Positions 1-7,498 of a stretch of 64,000 nt of DNA are shown here, piece by piece (within the stretch, counting starts at the first letter, position 1; the number at the start of each line of letters is the position of its first letter). The stretch lies in contig DYJE01000001.1 in assembly GCA_020723285.1 (NCBI GenBank), positions 497,509 through 561,508 of the forward strand, in the 5' to 3' direction. The notes below the pieces were generated by a model. The model saw nothing but the letters and a program-made list of their open reading frames with translations. It did no database searches and had not been told where the DNA came from. The position numbers were made by a program, and so were the translations under genes. Source of the stretch: Desulforapulum autotrophicum. Its GTDB lineage: Bacteria > Desulfobacterota > Desulfobacteria > Desulfobacterales > Desulfolunaceae.

Positions 1-473
1 CCGTCGTATGCATGGGAGCATAAAACGACAGGATTTCCTGGGCATTCGATATCCGTGAAACCGACATTATCAGACCGGAAATCGGGAAGATAGGCCAAAA
101 AAATCTTTTTACCCTTCAACCTTTTCAAGATCGACGAATAATGTCGGGGATGAACTGCAACAATAACGGCACCGATACTCCAGTCGAACGCCAACTCATC
201 CGGGTCTCTGATAATTCCTGAAGAAAGGCCCCGGCTTTGTTGATCAACAAAATAAGAGACCAAATCCTGCTTTTTTATCAATCCCAGAGCATTGTATACC
301 GTAACACCACTTTTACCAGAGCCGTAAATACAAAGCCGAAGTTTATCTGGGGCTGTATTGATATTGGATATGAATTCCTCAAGGTCTGCGGCCAGTTGCT
401 GAGACATGTCACGTTCCTGCGCGTATTCATTTTCTTCATAACATACTGAACTGTAAAATATTGTATCAGACAT
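1..473 (-). CDS. Rossmann-type nucleotide-binding protein, partial (C-terminus beyond the window)
   Basis: The frame is open from an ATG at 473 to the left edge, giving about 157 residues. The start overlaps the stop of the upstream sulfotransferase gene by 8 bases (ATGTCTGA) and has AAGGA 8 bases before it, so translation is probably coupled. A leader of about 40 residues is followed by a beta-alpha nucleotide-binding motif (LCIYGSGKSG), then VSYFVDQQ and GAVIVAVHPRHY. This is the layout of a small Rossmann module that recurs in several other proteins of this locus. No catalytic domain is visible in the part present, and the role is unknown; it may be the N-terminal domain of a larger glycan enzyme. 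An internal ATG at 407 is a less likely start. Confidence 0.7.
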   Translation of the reverse strand, partial: MSDTIFYSSVCYEENEYAQERDMSQQLAADLEEFISNINTAPDKLRLCIYGSGKSGVTVYNALGLIKKQDLVSYFVDQQSRGLSSGIIRDPDELAFDWSIGAVIVAVHPRHYSSILKRLKGKKIFLAYLPDFRSDNVGFTDIECPGNPVVLCSHAYD

Positions 474-1251
474 ATCCGAGATCCTTGAGAACATCGCCCA
501 TCACCGAATTAAAGACAGCGATCGCTTCATCCGTCAGGTATTTTTCCCATTGCCTGGACGCGCCGCTGCGGTAAAAACTCCCTTCCTTTTCCTCGCCCCG
601 TTTCCGGCCTTCCCTTAAAAACACATCCCGCGCATAACATGCGGTCTCGACTTCTTCCATGGAAACCGGAAGACCGATGTAATCCGTAATATTCTTGACC
701 GTGTTGAACATATCCGATGTAAGGTCTTCGAACCGTATGATCCGGCACCCGCCTTTTTTTGCCTCCTGGACCCAGGGCGTGATCACCTCGGCAAGGGATG
801 AGGGAGAAACGGGATACCATGTTTTTCCCCACATCTCGAATGTGAAACCTTTTCGGGTGACCAGCCGGTTGATGGCAGCTTTGTGATCGAGCCCCTCAGA
901 TTCAAGGAATGCCCTGTAAGCCTTCATGTAATCCGTCATGTCGGGACCGGTGTAGGTGCACTGGTATTTGTGGTGGGAAACCATGATATCCCTGGGATCT
1001 CTGATGAGAAACAGCACCTTGTAAAAAGGGTTTCCGAGGATCGGCTTCACCGTGGCATGGGGATAGTGCTGGAACGTGAACTCGTTCGGTTCCATATCCC
1101 TGAAAAAATTCGGATGAGGCGTCACCCGGTGGGTCGGAAGCATTCTTTTGTGGTAATAACCCTGGCGGTCCAGAAGGTATTCCAGGATCGGGCCTAAAAG
1201 CGTGGTGCCGGAATTGATGGATGTCGAAAGGATGACCGGAGGGTTTTTCAT
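466..1251 (-). CDS. Sulfotransferase-family protein (PAPS-dependent type)
   Basis: This 261-residue protein has the three landmarks of family 1 sulfotransferases. An N-terminal phosphosulfate loop (TSINSGTT, residues 10-17) replaces the usual PKSGTT. The 3'-phosphate site is RDPRDIMVSHHKY near residue 83. A C-terminal FYRSGASRQWEKYLT stretch matches the family's F-R-G-x-W-K region. Such enzymes move sulfate from PAPS to a hydroxyl or amine, here presumably of a cell-surface sugar. It lies downstream of a phosphoramidate-like cassette and overlaps the next gene by 8 bases. The loop is atypical (SINSGTT), so the exact donor is not certain. No PAPS-synthesis genes are in the window. Confidence 0.75.
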   Translation of the reverse strand: MKNPPVILSTSINSGTTLLGPILEYLLDRQGYYHKRMLPTHRVTPHPNFFRDMEPNEFTFQHYPHATVKPILGNPFYKVLFLIRDPRDIMVSHHKYQCTYTGPDMTDYMKAYRAFLESEGLDHKAAINRLVTRKGFTFEMWGKTWYPVSPSSLAEVITPWVQEAKKGGCRIIRFEDLTSDMFNTVKNITDYIGLPVSMEEVETACYARDVFLREGRKRGEEKEGSFYRSGASRQWEKYLTDEAIAVFNSVMGDVLKDLGYV

Positions 1252-1354
1252 AAATCAACGAGTTATCCTATTGCCTGTTTTTTTGAAGCCGTTATAGTGT
1301 TTATCAGATTAAAATTCAGAAATGGAGTTATCCTTCATTCGATGTTGTACGTTG

Positions 1355-1368
1355 GACGTTGGATGTTC
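1355..1368 (+). repeat. Copy 1 of a dispersed GACGTTGGATGTTC repeat
   Basis: The 149-base gap between the methyltransferase and sulfotransferase genes contains tandem variants of GTTGGAyGTTsGATGTTC from about 1340 to 1380. The 14-base core GACGTTGGATGTTC occurs again, inverted, in another gene gap at 37228-37241. Arrays of this type are common as noncoding repeats in diverse environmental bacterial genomes; their function is unknown. Confidence 0.55.
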
Positions 1369-1400
1369 GATGTTCATTCATTCGCGCAATCGGAACAGAT

Positions 1401-2210
1401 TTATGACAACCAATCAAATTGATTTTTTTTCGCGTACCAGAGCTTTGTCATGTATACCGGTTCAAGACGTTCAAGACGTGATATCCTGTTTTCCACATAC
1501 CTGAGGAATTCGTCGAAAACCTTCGGCCCGGCCTGCACCCTTATGTCGTTCACGCTCCGCCAGATGCCCAGGTACCGTTCCGTGCTCATGGTTTCCGTGT
1601 GAAGAAACTCGCCGTACCAGGCGTCTTCCACCCAAGGACACTGTTTCAACCGGTCGAGAAGGCCGTCGCAAAACTCCGATTTTCCCGAAGACACGCGTTT
1701 CATATGGGGTGCCATGGCGTAAAGCGTTTCCTCGATTTCTGTAAAAAGAGGGCTTTCGTCAATTTTCCGGGTGTTCCACAGGGCACCGAACACGCCGCCG
1801 GGTTTCAGTACCCGTTTGAACTCGTCCGTGGCTTTTTCGAAATCCGCCCAGTGAAAGGCCGAAGCCATGGTCACCAGATGGCAGCTTTCATCGGCCAGGC
1901 CCGTGTCCTCCGCACTGCCTTTGATCCAGGCCACGTTTTCAACGGATGCCGAAAGGTCTTCGCCCTTGGCCCTCATTTCATCACAGGGTTCGACGGCTGT
2001 TCCGCGGATAGTCTTTCCCGCCAGCATCCGGGTCCAGATGCCCGTGCCCGCACCGATATCCGCAAAAGCCAGGGCTCCGCCGTCAACACCGGTTGCGCCG
2101 ATCAGCCGGTCAACGGCATGTTCGCTGTAACCGGGACGGTAAAGGGCGTAATCATCCGCAAGGGTTGAAAAATCTCCGTGCCTAAGAGACGAGCCGTTAA
2201 CGCCAGTCAT
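1401..2210 (-). CDS. Class I SAM-dependent methyltransferase
   Basis: This 269-residue protein has motif I (FADIGAGTGIWTRML, near residue 49), an acidic residue at the end of beta-2 (TAVEPCDEM), and a motif-III-like FKRVLKPGGVFGALW. This pattern is typical of the Methyltransf_11/25 families. The ATG at 2210 overlaps the preceding nucleotidyltransferase gene by 14 bases, so it is probably the next gene of one operon. Because it follows glutamine-kinase, amidohydrolase and cytidylyltransferase genes, it may O-methylate the phosphoramidate, as the methyltransferases next to those genes in Campylobacter are thought to do. That substrate is inferred from neighbours only. Methylation of another small molecule or sugar is equally compatible with the sequence. 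Confidence 0.8.
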   Translation of the reverse strand: MTGVNGSSLRHGDFSTLADDYALYRPGYSEHAVDRLIGATGVDGGALAFADIGAGTGIWTRMLAGKTIRGTAVEPCDEMRAKGEDLSASVENVAWIKGSAEDTGLADESCHLVTMASAFHWADFEKATDEFKRVLKPGGVFGALWNTRKIDESPLFTEIEETLYAMAPHMKRVSSGKSEFCDGLLDRLKQCPWVEDAWYGEFLHTETMSTERYLGIWRSVNDIRVQAGPKVFDEFLRYVENRISRLERLEPVYMTKLWYAKKNQFDWLS

Positions 2211-2973
2211 GGGACCACCTGTCCTTTCCGGTTGAAGTTTTTAAAAGTGATTCATACAAAACGATGTCGTTTTGGGAGTCGCATTCGCACCACCTGCCGT
2301 GAACCCTGACACCTTTGACTCGGATGCTGTTTTGAATCAGGGTCATCATCAGACCTGTCATGTCCATGCGGTCAGACTTATTTTCCTTCTGATCCAGTGT
2401 CTTGAGAAGCTCGGCCGTCTTTCGCCATCCCTGGGGTGAAAATTTCAAAAGTCCCATGAACTGGCCTTCAATCCGTGAGATGTCATCTGTTTTCAAGCCG
2501 ATTTCAAGCACCTCGCCGTCATCGTTCACCGCAAACGTTTCCGCGTCGCCCAGGGGATCGTCAAAACGCCTTTGCCACAGAGACAGCCAGTCCTGGTCAA
2601 AGGTCAGCGCGATGTCAGCGTCATCGGCCATCAGGGCTCTCACATGATCCGCCGGGTAAAGGATGTCGCTGTAAGAAACGACGGTGGACGATGATTCCAG
2701 CAGGCTTCCGGCACAGAGGAGCGAAGACACCATGTTGGTTTCACACCATCTTTCATTGATGACGACCGGACATCCGAAGGGTTCCAGCATCGGAGCGAGG
2801 TAACCACCCACCAACGTGATATCGTCTATACCCGCCCCTTTCAAGGCGTCCATCTGCCATGACAGCAGAGGTTTCCCCGCGACCTCGACCAGGCATTTCG
2901 GCCTCAGGTCCGTCATGCTTTTCAACCGGCTTCCCCTGCCTGCGGCAAGAACAACCGCCTTAACGTTCATCAT
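2197..2973 (-). CDS. NTP transferase, probably CTP:phosphoglutamine cytidylyltransferase (Cj1416-like)
   Basis: The 258-residue protein is a sugar-nucleotidyltransferase fold. It has the triphosphate loop VLAAGRGSRL (residues 8-17), the LRPKCLVEVAGKPLL segment and an acidic metal site in VVSYSDILY. Its length and features (KC-V near residue 28, VGGYL, a NERW-C-TNMVSS stretch) recall the Campylobacter Cj1416 type, which makes gamma-glutamyl-CDP-amidate from phosphoglutamine and CTP. The start is ATG 2973, with GGAG 7 bases upstream. It overlaps the amidotransferase gene before it and the methyltransferase after it. The related LicC/choline-phosphate cytidylyltransferases are the main alternative; the flanking genes favour the phosphoglutamine reading. 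Confidence 0.7.
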   Translation of the reverse strand: MMNVKAVVLAAGRGSRLKSMTDLRPKCLVEVAGKPLLSWQMDALKGAGIDDITLVGGYLAPMLEPFGCPVVINERWCETNMVSSLLCAGSLLESSSTVVSYSDILYPADHVRALMADDADIALTFDQDWLSLWQRRFDDPLGDAETFAVNDDGEVLEIGLKTDDISRIEGQFMGLLKFSPQGWRKTAELLKTLDQKENKSDRMDMTGLMMTLIQNSIRVKGVRVHGRWCECDSQNDIVLYESLLKTSTGKDRWSHDWR

Positions 2974-3592
2974 CCATCCACTCCCTGAATCGTCCGATAT
3001 CCGCGTCCCTGAACGGGTTTTCCCGTTCGGGATGCCACTGGACCGCCGCGATCTTCATGGATTCATGCCGAACCGCCTCTGCGAAACCGTCCATCGACAA
3101 GGCAAGGACAGAAAGGGGTTCCTTGACATTTTCTGCACAGACGCCGAATTCATGAAAGGAATTCACGTCCGTTTCCCAGGCCTGTTTATCGGGGACGATC
3201 ATTTTGACGGAATGCCGGGTCGCCACATGTCGTTCCTTTGGGCACGGACTCAAAGGGCAGCCGTAATACCGGCATATCATCTGAAACCCCCGGCACACGC
3301 CGACCAGCGGAATTCCGTGGTCCACGGCATGCCCGATGATCCTTCTTTCCGTTTCATCCCGGATGTCCGATTCGCCGATATGGCCGCCGCCTGAAAGGAT
3401 GAACCCGTCAAAACGGTCATGGGTAAGAAGAAGGGATATGCCGGAACCTGTATTTGGCAAAGGAATCACGAGAACCCCACCGAACACCGAGTTTAAAAAC
3501 CCGTACCACTCCCTCGAAAGTGCGTCCCTTATCTCTCCGGTGGCCGGATCACGGACTTCACGCATGCTGATGCCGATACGTTTGATGGCCAT
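2960..3592 (-). CDS. Class I glutamine-amidotransferase-like hydrolase, probably gamma-glutamyl-CDP-amidate hydrolase (Cj1417-like)
   Basis: This 210-residue protein has the class I GATase/peptidase C26 triad: the nucleophile Cys in GVCRGFQ (near residue 98), and His and Glu in QWHPERE (near residue 187). The oxyanion-type loop FILSGGGHIGE is also present. No synthetase domain is attached, so it should act as a free hydrolase on a gamma-glutamyl compound. In Campylobacter the same gene type, placed between the glutamine kinase and the cytidylyltransferase, releases cytidine diphosphoramidate and glutamate from gamma-glutamyl-CDP-amidate. Here it sits in the same order, 3 bases after the kinase and overlapping the nucleotidyltransferase. 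A generic gamma-glutamyl-GABA hydrolase is the alternative. Confidence 0.72.
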   Translation of the reverse strand: MAIKRIGISMREVRDPATGEIRDALSREWYGFLNSVFGGVLVIPLPNTGSGISLLLTHDRFDGFILSGGGHIGESDIRDETERRIIGHAVDHGIPLVGVCRGFQMICRYYGCPLSPCPKERHVATRHSVKMIVPDKQAWETDVNSFHEFGVCAENVKEPLSVLALSMDGFAEAVRHESMKIAAVQWHPERENPFRDADIGRFREWMDDER

Positions 3593-3595
3593 GGT

Positions 3596-5977
3596 TTATT
3601 TCACCACCTGAATGACTTTTTCACCGCTGTTCAAACGGATACGTGTTGCGTTTTTCACCTGGTCGAACAGGACGCCGCCACAGCCGATGGCCGCCGGTAT
3701 GCCGTATTCCGAGCAACGGATGGCCATGTGGGAGTTGGTCCCGCCGAATTTCGTCACAAGCCCCGCGATGCCTTTGCTGAAAATCCAGTCGAAGCCCGGA
3801 TCTGCGTTTTCGAGAAGGACGATACAGCCTGTAATCGGAGAATCCGCCAGACGGTTCTGGGATAAAAAGGCAACACGCCCTTCCACACAGCGGCCGGTGA
3901 TATAGTTGGGGACGTTCCTGTGCTGAGGCACCACATACACGTCTTTTCCGGCCCTGATCAGGTAACTGAGACGCACAGACCCTGCGAAATCGAATTTTTC
4001 CCGGCCTTTTTCAACCAGATCGCCGTAATGGCTTGAGGTATTGGAATGTTCCGGCGACACCAGGGATTCCAGGATGTCCCCGATGGTCAGAAATGAAAGC
4101 TCGTCACGTGTAAATCCCATGCTCTCACCCCAATGGGCGATCACTTCCAGGATATCCGACACGTTCCGGGTGAAAACGAATTTGGCGAATTCACGCCCCT
4201 TGATCGCCGTTTCCGCGTAATCGAGCAGGGTTTCAAGTGTGACATCATTTCCAAAGGCCTTGTCAATCAAGGTTTTTGCCGCATTTTTCTCTTTCCCTGT
4301 CAGTGTAAAGGGTTCGCCATGATCCTGGATTTCAGGCATATAGATGAAATCCTGATAAATATCGACCCTGTTGCTGTAGCATGGGGACTGGATGTTGTAA
4401 GTTCCCGGGCGCAGGTGGCCGTATTGAGACAAGAAAGCGTCCTTTGAGATCCTATTCTGCCCAAGCCGGATAAACGCTTCGGAAATATCCTGAGACACGG
4501 TCCGGATTCCCCGCTTGAATTGTGCCACACGCTCTTCGGACACGATGCCGTTTGAAATCATGGACCGCAGCAATGATTCCGCCACAAAGGCATGACGGGC
4601 GATGATGGTAAAAGGGAAGGTCCCTGTTTCTATGCACTCGGTGATCAATTGCCGGACGATGGCGATACGGTTGAAGGGTGTAAGCGCCCCCAAATCCACC
4701 GTCCGTTTATTCTGACGTTCATGCAGGCCGTTGATCACCGCGAGGGATTCATGCAGTTTGCCTTGACCGCCTGGCCTCAGAAATCCGGCGGTCATTTCGA
4801 TAAGCTTTTTTCTGAAATGACGCTGTTCATCACGGGTCAGTACACCGGGATACCTTTTTTCCAGTGTAACACCGAAATCGAAATCATAAGCGGTCTGGGC
4901 CACGTCGAACTCGACTTTGTCGTGGCATTCAGGATGGGCGTCCAGATAGTCAATCCAGGCATTGACCAGCTTCTCCCCCACCGTGTCGTCCAACCCTTGC
5001 GGAAGAAAGGAATTGAAACTGTTTCGAACGTCGATGTACGGACAGCCAGCCACGAAGACCATCAGCTCTTCAGGTGGCAGTTTCCGGTATCCCATGGCCT
5101 GGCGGGCTTCACGCCATACCTTTTTCGTGATCAGGGTCCTGTAAAGGGATGATGCCAGGGGTCTGGGGTTGGTTCCGATCATTTCCGCGGGATTCCAGTC
5201 GGGCATGACGCCAAGGGTGGTTTTACGTCCGAAAATTCCGGGCCGGGGTTTCATGATATCCGTAACATACTGCTCGATATAGAGGATTTTTTTTGAAATC
5301 CTTTCCTCGATTGCCGGCTGCCAGAACTGCTCCGTGCAGATCCGCCTTACCTGGAACAACTGAAACCGGCCGTCCCTGTCTATGGCGAACTCGATATCAA
5401 GGGGCGTCGTTCCGAATTCATCCTCGATGGACCGCGCAAAAAGGACGATGTTACGGAGACGGACCGAGTCAAAACTCTCCATATCGTATCCGCGATACAC
5501 GTACACGGTTTTGCTCACTTCCCCGCCGCCGGTGATGCCACCGGTCAGCCCGGAACTGTCGTCGTAGTTGATCACATAATAAGGTGAGCCGTCACCCAGG
5601 CACCGTGTCATGATCACACCGCTCAATTCCACATCCTCGACCATGGCCTGTACGAGGACCTGGTTGCCTGTTTTTCCTTTATACGACGCGATGACCCTTT
5701 CGATGGCCTTTGAGACCGCACCCGAATCCCCGGGGTCCACATGGGTGACACTTTCAAAGCAACCGGCCATGGACGCATGGGTCCCGTCTTCATCGTGTGA
5801 ACTGCTCCTGACAATGATTGTGCCGGTTCCACCGTCGAACCGTTCCCTGATTTCATGAAAAATCCGTTCAGGTTGGCCGGACCATTGATCCTGGGTAAAA
5901 AAATAGAGATCCGGAACACAGAAATTTTTTTCTTTCATGAAAGCCAGTGTTTCAGCTTTTGTTTTCAAGCCGAGCAT
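3596..5977 (-). CDS. PEP-synthase/PPDK-like kinase, probably L-glutamine kinase (Cj1418-like)
   Basis: About 793 residues. The N-terminus is a pyruvate-phosphate-dikinase-type ATP-grasp domain (IIVRSSSHDEDG near residue 55, a GC-ES loop, VLVQAMVEDVELSGVIMTR, LDIEFAIDRDG). The C-terminus is a swivelling phosphohistidine domain with the His in GGTNSHMAIRC, followed by GIPAAIGCG. There is no PEP/pyruvate TIM barrel, so it is not PEP synthase or PPDK. The layout and length fit Campylobacter Cj1418, which phosphorylates the amide nitrogen of glutamine as the first step to phosphoramidate. The start is ATG 5977, with GGAGG 8 bases upstream. It leads a tight kinase-hydrolase-cytidylyltransferase run. 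Other PEP-utilising kinases of this shape (rifampicin phosphotransferase-like) are less likely given the neighbours. Confidence 0.75.
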   Translation of the reverse strand: MLGLKTKAETLAFMKEKNFCVPDLYFFTQDQWSGQPERIFHEIRERFDGGTGTIIVRSSSHDEDGTHASMAGCFESVTHVDPGDSGAVSKAIERVIASYKGKTGNQVLVQAMVEDVELSGVIMTRCLGDGSPYYVINYDDSSGLTGGITGGGEVSKTVYVYRGYDMESFDSVRLRNIVLFARSIEDEFGTTPLDIEFAIDRDGRFQLFQVRRICTEQFWQPAIEERISKKILYIEQYVTDIMKPRPGIFGRKTTLGVMPDWNPAEMIGTNPRPLASSLYRTLITKKVWREARQAMGYRKLPPEELMVFVAGCPYIDVRNSFNSFLPQGLDDTVGEKLVNAWIDYLDAHPECHDKVEFDVAQTAYDFDFGVTLEKRYPGVLTRDEQRHFRKKLIEMTAGFLRPGGQGKLHESLAVINGLHERQNKRTVDLGALTPFNRIAIVRQLITECIETGTFPFTIIARHAFVAESLLRSMISNGIVSEERVAQFKRGIRTVSQDISEAFIRLGQNRISKDAFLSQYGHLRPGTYNIQSPCYSNRVDIYQDFIYMPEIQDHGEPFTLTGKEKNAAKTLIDKAFGNDVTLETLLDYAETAIKGREFAKFVFTRNVSDILEVIAHWGESMGFTRDELSFLTIGDILESLVSPEHSNTSSHYGDLVEKGREKFDFAGSVRLSYLIRAGKDVYVVPQHRNVPNYITGRCVEGRVAFLSQNRLADSPITGCIVLLENADPGFDWIFSKGIAGLVTKFGGTNSHMAIRCSEYGIPAAIGCGGVLFDQVKNATRIRLNSGEKVIQVVK

Positions 5978-5989
5978 CAACGATGCCTC

Positions 5990-7498
5990 CTAAACAATAA
6001 AACCCGTGTTATCCAGATGAAGAAGTTCGCGTTGTGTTATTTCTATACGGTAAAATTGTCTTTCATGCCATTGGGGATCATTTTCATAAAACCAGAATAA
6101 AATCTCCCGCCAGAACGCACCGGACGTGATGATCACGGTGTCATAGTGAAGGGAGGAAATGGAATCATAGGTTAAAAGCGGCAAAGTTTTATCATCCAGG
6201 GAAAGAGCGCCGGCATTCCGGTCAATGACCGCTTCGACATGGATGGACGTTCCAAGCCCGTTCTCCAGCATGATTCGCGTCATGGTCCCCGATGGCACGA
6301 CAAGGGCGGATTCCCCTTTTTCAACACGGGCAACAGGCCTCCAGGTCATGCTCTCGAACGTTTCCTTTTTTACCAGACGCTTCAGGTTTTCGAGGGAGAC
6401 CTCCATGGCTGGATCATCGATTTTTCCGCAGTATTTTTTACACACCGAGGGAAATCTCCTCAACATGTTCATGACGCGCATGATTTTGATGTAACGGGAA
6501 TTGTAAAGTGCGCGCGACGGTGTTGTCAGGGCCTGGGCGGGAATGGGTTCAAGGGAGCAGCAGAAATTGTAATTTCCCTCGCCATCCACCAGGAGATTGT
6601 GAAAAGGAATGGAACAGTGGGCATTGTAGATGGAAGAATCCGATGCATAACGGGAATGTGAATGACGTGCAATTTTTCCGGCAATGGTTTTGTTGACAGC
6701 CCGGGTGTCCCATCCGGCCTTGATACCGTAGCGGTCGCAGGCGTCCAGAAGATCACACATGAACGCTTCCATTTCCCGGGCAGAGAGTTTGTGAATGCCT
6801 TTGTCGTGAGCGCCGGGATGTTCAAAAAGTCTGAAAAGCACCATATGGGCAACCCCCAGCTCGTGGAGAAGCTTCGGCATACCCACAAGACTTTCCCTGT
6901 TTTCCCGGAAGACCGTGCATGCGGCGATCAATTTGTCTCCGAAAGCCTCCGCCAGTTTTGCAATCACCGGTTTAATCTCTTCGAACACACCGTTTTTCCG
7001 GAAGGTTTCGTAACTTTCCCTGTCACTGCCGTCGATGCTCAGGTAGATCTTATTCACAGGATAGGTTTTCAGACGTTCGATTTTTTCATCCGTCAGCAAC
7101 GCTCCGTTGGTTGAAAACGTGAACGACTTGACATGGGGTGTGGCAAAGTCCATCATCTTGAAAATATCCGGGTGCAAAAACGGTTCTCCGCTCACGGCAA
7201 ACGTCAGGTCGTTGATGGGGGTGTTGATCAGGATAAACTGTTTGAATTCGTCGAAAGACAGCCAGCGGTTGCTGTAATAGCCGTAATGGGTGTCAAAATG
7301 GTTGAAACACATGGGGCAGTTGTAGTTACAGGCCGTGCAGATCCCGATCTGGATATTGACAAGGCAGGCGTCCGGCATGGTGACGGCGTCCAGATAAGGG
7401 GTTTCATCCTGTATACCGCAAGTGCGTTTGAAGTCTTCCCAGTCCTTTTCCAGCGATGCGACCACTGGAAAAACAATTTCCGTCAATCCTGAAGGCAT
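5990..7498 (-). CDS. Radical SAM protein with SPASM-like Cys region and C-terminal Rossmann-like module
   Basis: The 502-residue protein has the radical SAM Cys motif CNYNCPMC near residue 60, GG/SAM-binding elements (LTFAVSGEPFLHP, FSTNGALL, LSIDGSD), and a second Cys-rich part (NFCCSLEP, VCKKYCGK) that may hold an auxiliary iron-sulfur cluster. The last 120 residues or so (SALVVPSGTMTRIMLEN, VEAVIDRN, YDTVIITSG) look like the Rossmann module shared by other proteins of this locus. SPASM-type enzymes alter peptides, sugars or small molecules by radical chemistry; the substrate here is unknown. ATG 7498 overlaps the upstream radical SAM gene by 16 bases and has AGGTG before it. The gap to the kinase gene is 12 bases. 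Confidence 0.8.
   Translation of the reverse strand: MPSGLTEIVFPVVASLEKDWEDFKRTCGIQDETPYLDAVTMPDACLVNIQIGICTACNYNCPMCFNHFDTHYGYYSNRWLSFDEFKQFILINTPINDLTFAVSGEPFLHPDIFKMMDFATPHVKSFTFSTNGALLTDEKIERLKTYPVNKIYLSIDGSDRESYETFRKNGVFEEIKPVIAKLAEAFGDKLIAACTVFRENRESLVGMPKLLHELGVAHMVLFRLFEHPGAHDKGIHKLSAREMEAFMCDLLDACDRYGIKAGWDTRAVNKTIAGKIARHSHSRYASDSSIYNAHCSIPFHNLLVDGEGNYNFCCSLEPIPAQALTTPSRALYNSRYIKIMRVMNMLRRFPSVCKKYCGKIDDPAMEVSLENLKRLVKKETFESMTWRPVARVEKGESALVVPSGTMTRIMLENGLGTSIHVEAVIDRNAGALSLDDKTLPLLTYDSISSLHYDTVIITSGAFWREILFWFYENDPQWHERQFYRIEITQRELLHLDNTGFIV

Noticed and set aside
237-449. 70-codon rightward frame at the left end
   Set aside because: It is antisense to the better-supported partial Rossmann gene, which has a ribosome site and a coupled start.
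3596-5977. PEP synthase or pyruvate phosphate dikinase
   Set aside because: It has the ATP-grasp and phosphohistidine parts but no PEP/pyruvate barrel; length and neighbours fit a glutamine kinase better.
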